This document shows, piece by piece, positions 59,590-64,000 of a stretch of 64,000 nt of DNA; position 1 is the first letter of the stretch, and every line of letters starts with the position of its first letter. Below the pieces are notes generated by a model, which saw nothing but the letters and a program-made list of their open reading frames with translations, did no database searches and was not told where the DNA came from. The position numbers were made by a program, and so were the translations under genes. This DNA comes from Echinostoma caproni (Eukaryota; Platyhelminthes; Trematoda; Plagiorchiida; Echinostomatidae), in the NCBI GenBank assembly GCA_900618425.1, contig UZAN01039384.1, positions 94,210-158,209 on the forward strand. Direction: 5' to 3'.

Positions 59590-59870
59590 GGCTCTTGCAC
59601 GTCCCGTGGTCCTGATGGAGTTCCATATGTTGTCTTGAAGAAATGTGCTGTCGTCCTTTCCCTGTACTGCGTAAACTTATCAACCATTGTATTGTGCCGT
59701 AGGGTATCACCAACTGCTGGAGAATGCCCTTAATCACTCCATTACCGAAGACGGGTTCCACAAAATCTCGCCCCATTGCCTGCGCATAGATACTATGAAG
59801 ATGTCTGAGATGCTCCTGAATAAAACCGTATCCACACAGTTCCATGTTGATAACCTACAACAGTATGCGT
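59590..59870 (+). pseudogene. Non-LTR retrotransposon reverse transcriptase fragment
   Basis: In shifting frames: GPDGVPYVVLKKCAVVLSLY (the SPGPDGIPY..LK motif that opens LINE RT domains), LINHCIVP, then GITNCWRMPLITPLPKTGST (the P..WK.A.VTPIPK.G motif), and LNKTVSTQFHVDNLQQYAY, which may mark the STE.LL helix. Frameshifts and stops are frequent. Fragments up to about 60.97 kb may be later parts of the same element but are not recognisable with confidence. Confidence 0.6.
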
Positions 59871-61222
59871 ACACCCATTCCTGAGGTACACTGGATGCCC
59901 TTGTTTATCTCTTCCTCTCTTTGTTTTATCTACCATTGACAAGAAACGCAAGGCTGTCCGTATGTAGTTTCTAGATTGCAGCAATGTCTTCAACAAGAAA
60001 GAATGATAAATATTGTTAAATAGGTTATCTTCAGGTGGCGTTCAACCTCCAAGATTGAACTCGTGGTTATTTATTTCATTGACCTTCAACAGTTCATATG
60101 CTTCAAAGGCCGTACATCTCAAGTGCTGCCCTCTTCACAAAGCTTACAGCAAGGTACTACTTTATTTCGTTTTCTGTCTTTCGCTTATATTACATCTGTT
60201 TCTAAGCGATTCGTCTCTTTTTATCAATTATTTTGACCATATATTGTTTGGACTGCCCTAACGCAATCTGTTATCTCAGCCCACTTTGCAACATCACATA
60301 ACAGAAATAGTGAAGTATTCCCAAAAACGAATCGCCCTTTTAACCCCCAAATATGTAAGGACGTGATTTTCTCCCTTTTAAAAAATGAAAAGTATGATGA
60401 ATTGTCAAATACCAGTCCACCTTTATCTGTCTTGAGTGGCCAGTTAGATCAACGACCGTCTTTCTAATACATCGGTGCTACTTTCAACTGTAACCTCACC
60501 TCGTTTGGCAATGTCAATAACTTCTTTTCTGAAGGTCAGAAGGCGTAAGCTATATGCTTTACGTTCTAAATCACTTTCTATCTCGCTTGATCTCAAGTTT
60601 ACTTGGCCTTTTACCCACTGGCTTTATAGGTGCCCTGGTTTGTTTAACGGTCATTTAACAACGACCACAAACCAATTTCCCATTCCTTCATGATTCTGTC
60701 AGTACGTAATCATACACCAAGACGACATCTGGCACAGCATGTGGCTGCGCATCATTTCAAGGCCTGTAAAACTTTCACGTAGATGATTTTATCTCATTGT
60801 TCTCATCCCCTATATCCCGATCTTTGTCAGTCTTTTTTTATTTATCCACCTTTAAGGGCTTACCGGTGCTCTTTTGTTCAGTATCTCACCAGATTTCTCA
60901 CAATCTATGAAAAAGTTGCAGAAAATATTTTCAGATTTTCTTATGCTCCTGTCGCAGGTGCAGTGATATGATGAAACCGATAAAAAACTCCTCTTTGATC
61001 GAAACAAAGCAGAAGTTTTATCAAATGAAATGCGGAGATTGATCTAAAGTGAGATCGACGCACAAAGTGGGTCAATGCAGTGGGAATTCGACCTGTTAAG
61101 CAGCAACTGATACTCAGCTTCGTTCATTTTGGTTTTAAGTGAGTACGAGGGATAAGTAAAACGTTTTCGGATACACAGTACATCTATAAGGTGCGGATAA
61201 CCGGGAAAGGAAAACGTGAATA

Positions 61223-62215
61223 TTGTTCAGGGATTTTAACTCACAGAACCAAATATCAATAACCGTGTCCACAAGTCATGAGATTCGCCATACTCGGAAT
61301 GTAAGGACTAAACTCAGTCGATGCCACTGGAGGGTGACAATTTGCTACGATCCATATTGTGGTTTAACGCAGAGTGTTGATCGCTTGGAAGTTGCCTTTG
61401 GCGATGAAGCACTATCAAGAAGCACTGTGTTTGAGTGGTTTTTGGGATTTATACTTGACAGGCGCTCCCTGATGAAGCTTAGTAAGGTTAAGCTGTGAAA
61501 GCCACCACAAAGGACAACATGTCTGCTGTTGGAGCCATGTTGGAGAACGATGCGGGAGTAACAGTGGCGGAGTATGCCATTGGGACCAATCCGCACCGTT
61601 CTACATGAGAAAAGTTTGTGCACGTTGGGTACCCCATTAGCTCATTGAGGAACAGAAAGCAGCTCGGGGGAATTGGTGCCAGATTTGATGGTGGACGTTT
61701 CAATGCATTTTGGGAGATCATTAGTGGTGACGAGACCCGAGTGTCCAGTTTCAAATTAGGAACCAGACAACAGTCGGCTCAAAAGACAACGGTTTTTGGG
61801 GCACCACTTCAAAATTCCGACTGGAGCGCAATGTGGCAACGCAGATGGTGGCTGTGTTCAGGGCCAAAAACGATCATGAAGCCACTGTACTACTCGTACA
61901 GCAAAGCGTAGTCACACACTGTCTGCCGAAGCAGCTGGAAGCTGTTGCCAGACGTCATCCAAGATCTCGAGCACGAGGAACCTTGCCGCACAAGGACAAA
62001 GTACCTGCACACATGTCTCATGTCATCGACGATTTTCCGACTAGAGAGCGCATCCAGGAGGTTGATCACTCACCCTACAGCCCGGACCTGGATCCGTGCT
62101 GTATTTTGTGTTCCCAAATGGCAAGTGCATGATGCGTGAAATCCGACACGAGTCACTAACAGCTGCAGTGGAGGCCTTTATTAACTAGTCGAAGACCTAA
62201 CAGATTCGGCATAGT
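61223..62215 (+). pseudogene. Decayed mariner transposase
   Basis: Collinear with mariner transposase across three frames: helix-turn-helix (RLEVAFGDEALSRSTVFEWF, from 61223), TTKDNMSAVGAMLENDAGVT (about 61500), a linker corresponding to KVCARWVPH.L (61610-61650), FWEIISGDETRVSSFKLGTR (first catalytic Asp kept), QMVAVFRAKNDHEATVLLVQ (61840), LPHKDKVPAHMS where HDN..AHTS is expected (second Asp displaced), and YSPDLDPCCIL where YSPDLAPCD is expected (third Asp replaced by Cys). It has internal stops (61497, 61608) and at least two frameshifts. Terminal inverted repeats were not identified. DD34D mariner by pattern. Inactive. Confidence 0.85.
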
Positions 62216-62219
62216 CGCG

Positions 62220-64000
62220 CTGTTCAACCAAATGATTTGAGCGTATGGAACTGTGCACAGACCTCAAAAAATGTGATACATATTTTGATGTAACTAATAA
62301 CAACTTTTGTGCATCCGGCAACGTTTTACTCAACCTTCATACACTGATTGTACCATACATTTGTGTAGACAGCGAGTGATGGAAAACAAAACCAACCGGG
62401 TAAATATAAAATATAAAATTGTGAACTCCGTCGTTTTTCTTCAGTAATGAATACTGCATTTAGCTGCTTGAATTTAACTTAGATCGGAGCATAAAATAAA
62501 TTCTCTTCTAAAATGTGTTCACTCTCCTGAAATGTTTTTATAACCGCGATTTTTGGAAACTCATCATTTTATAATCATCTGAAACTGTCAAGATTTTCCT
62601 ATATGTATCGCAAATTTCAAAAGATAGTTATGAGATACACCTTGCAGTATTGTAGCTATACGTTTATTCGTTCGAATTCGATGGAATAATCAATGAGTGG
62701 TACATAAAACCAGTGAGCCGGTTCAAGGTCGAAGATGGTATAAACCACAATACAAAAAGGTATAAAAGATGAACCTTCTATGAGTATCCGAACTTACACT
62801 CCGATGATTGTTTCTTCTCAATCATGATTTCGAGCATTATCAGCATTCGTAGAGGAAATATCATTTTTTAAGAGCTTTATAAAAGCATAACCATTTACCC
62901 TTGTCCAGGAATAGCATCATCCGGCTTATTTTAGCACTTCCTATAGATGTATTATGGGCCTTGCAATGAACTGAATTGGATTCGGTTGCTAATTTCGATT
63001 GCTCTCAAAACCCTGGATACTAGATTGGTGCATCACTTTACCTGCAAGTTCCGTTCTCATTTTTGTGGTCAAAAATGGGAGGGATCGGAACGTGTTGCTA
63101 ACTGCATATGTGCAAAGTTGACGGTCATGAACAACTTAACCATTTTCCGTGATTGATCGCCACACCTGCTATAAGAATAGCTGTGATTATCGACTGATTT
63201 GTTTCTATCTTATACGCATCGATCTGCGCGGCCTCTCTTTCTCGCCAACTGCTGACAGATAGTCTGTCTGTTTACACAAATGTGGCGTTCTGTCAGCATG
63301 CCATGAGTTGTGGTAGCGAAACGTGTATGCACATTCTGCATTACTAAATTTGTTAATCGTTCAGATTGCGCAGTAATATCATCACAGTTAATTAACGCTA
63401 GATGATCATTCGTTGTATCTTGAAATTAACAGTTGGTCTTAATTATAAATTCGAATCAGGACATCCTGAAGTGTACAATTATAAGTCAACCACTGCAAAT
63501 TTATTTTAATTTACTGTATTTGCCTCAACACTAACATATGCACTTCAAAAAATTCGATTGTGAATGGAAATTATTAGGTTTTAGAATAATTAACAATAAA
63601 TAGTTCGTATGAATTGTAGTTGTTCAAAATTGCAGAGCCTGCTGTTTGTCTGTAATTCACCCAGAAATACATATCCACCGAATGAGTGATTGATTATTCC
63701 GATTTCCAGCATTAGAGCTTAAACAAAGAAAAGTTTGAGGAGAAGTTCAGGGTGAGTAAATTATGAACAGCTTGGTTCCAAGTGTCAGTCGTTGATGCAT
63801 ATTTTCAAAGACAAACTTTTAAGGAAAACGTAAGTGAACGGTCAGGTTGAGTTATTCATCGTAACCATCAACCGCGGTTATGTTCAATAAACAAATTTAA
63901 TGTGGTAGTCACCAGCGAAAAGCCTTGGAAGTACTCACTACACAGTTTATCTTTCCTTGTAAGCAATCATTAGAATTGTACTTGTTCATCGAATCTACCA
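62220..64000. other. Intergenic, no supported feature
   Basis: A+T-rich sequence to the window end, with only one short frame (62947-63156, plus) without motif or splice support. Confidence 0.4.

Noticed and set aside
1..64000. CRISPR arrays, bacterial operons, phage or plasmid functions
   Set aside because: No regularly spaced repeats, no packed ORFs and no prokaryotic signals. The sequence is eukaryotic in character.

Overview
The window looks like 64 kb of A+T-rich nuclear DNA from a multicellular animal, most likely a flatworm (trematode-like). There is no bacterial-style gene packing: no long ORFs, no operons with ribosome binding sites and no rRNA. What supports the assignment is short exon-like coding blocks flanked by GT...AG signals, several very short candidate introns (33, 33, 48, 57 and 69 nt), many decayed transposons of animal families, and a tRNA-headed SINE carrying a degenerate hammerhead-ribozyme core, a combination known from schistosomes and related flukes. 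This is inference; nothing in the window fixes the species. Two runs of N (24365-24985 and 55813-56292) are assembly gaps.

Host genes. No complete known gene could be named. I report exon-level candidates only where an open frame, splice signals with agreeing phase, a signal peptide or membrane segment, or a nearby AATAAA coincide. The best are: a first exon of a secreted protein (3100-3571, minus); two phase-matched exons (11369-11543, plus); a 50-residue single-span membrane protein with a poly(A) signal (17158-17542, plus); exons on the minus strand at 19435-20170; a secreted-protein exon (30848-31113, minus); two tandem minus-strand gene ends at 33838-34618; a three-exon minus-strand gene end at 38553-39792; a possible RNA polymerase III subunit RPC3 N-terminal exon (48913-49041); and a plus-strand exon cluster ending at 52020.

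Mobile DNA. Recognisable but dead elements are scattered throughout: non-LTR reverse transcriptase fragments (5774-5943, 42780-43262, 59590-59870), a gypsy-type LTR retrotransposon pol remnant with an internal deletion (18374-18958), a mariner transposase broken by frameshifts (61223-62215), two other Tc1/mariner-superfamily remnants (15246-15480 and 25435-25870), tRNA-like sequences (39993, 40614, 57657), a SINE with two hammerhead-like cores about 248 nt apart (54121-54487), and three unrelated-looking foldback/palindromic elements (35629-35700, 54518-54616, 58763-58890). Low-complexity tracts include a TG microsatellite, a poly(G) run, a (TA)n tract and a purine-rich degenerate repeat at 23.06-23.70 kb.

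The rest is unannotatable A+T-rich intergenic or intronic sequence. It may lie inside introns of genes whose other exons fall outside the window.
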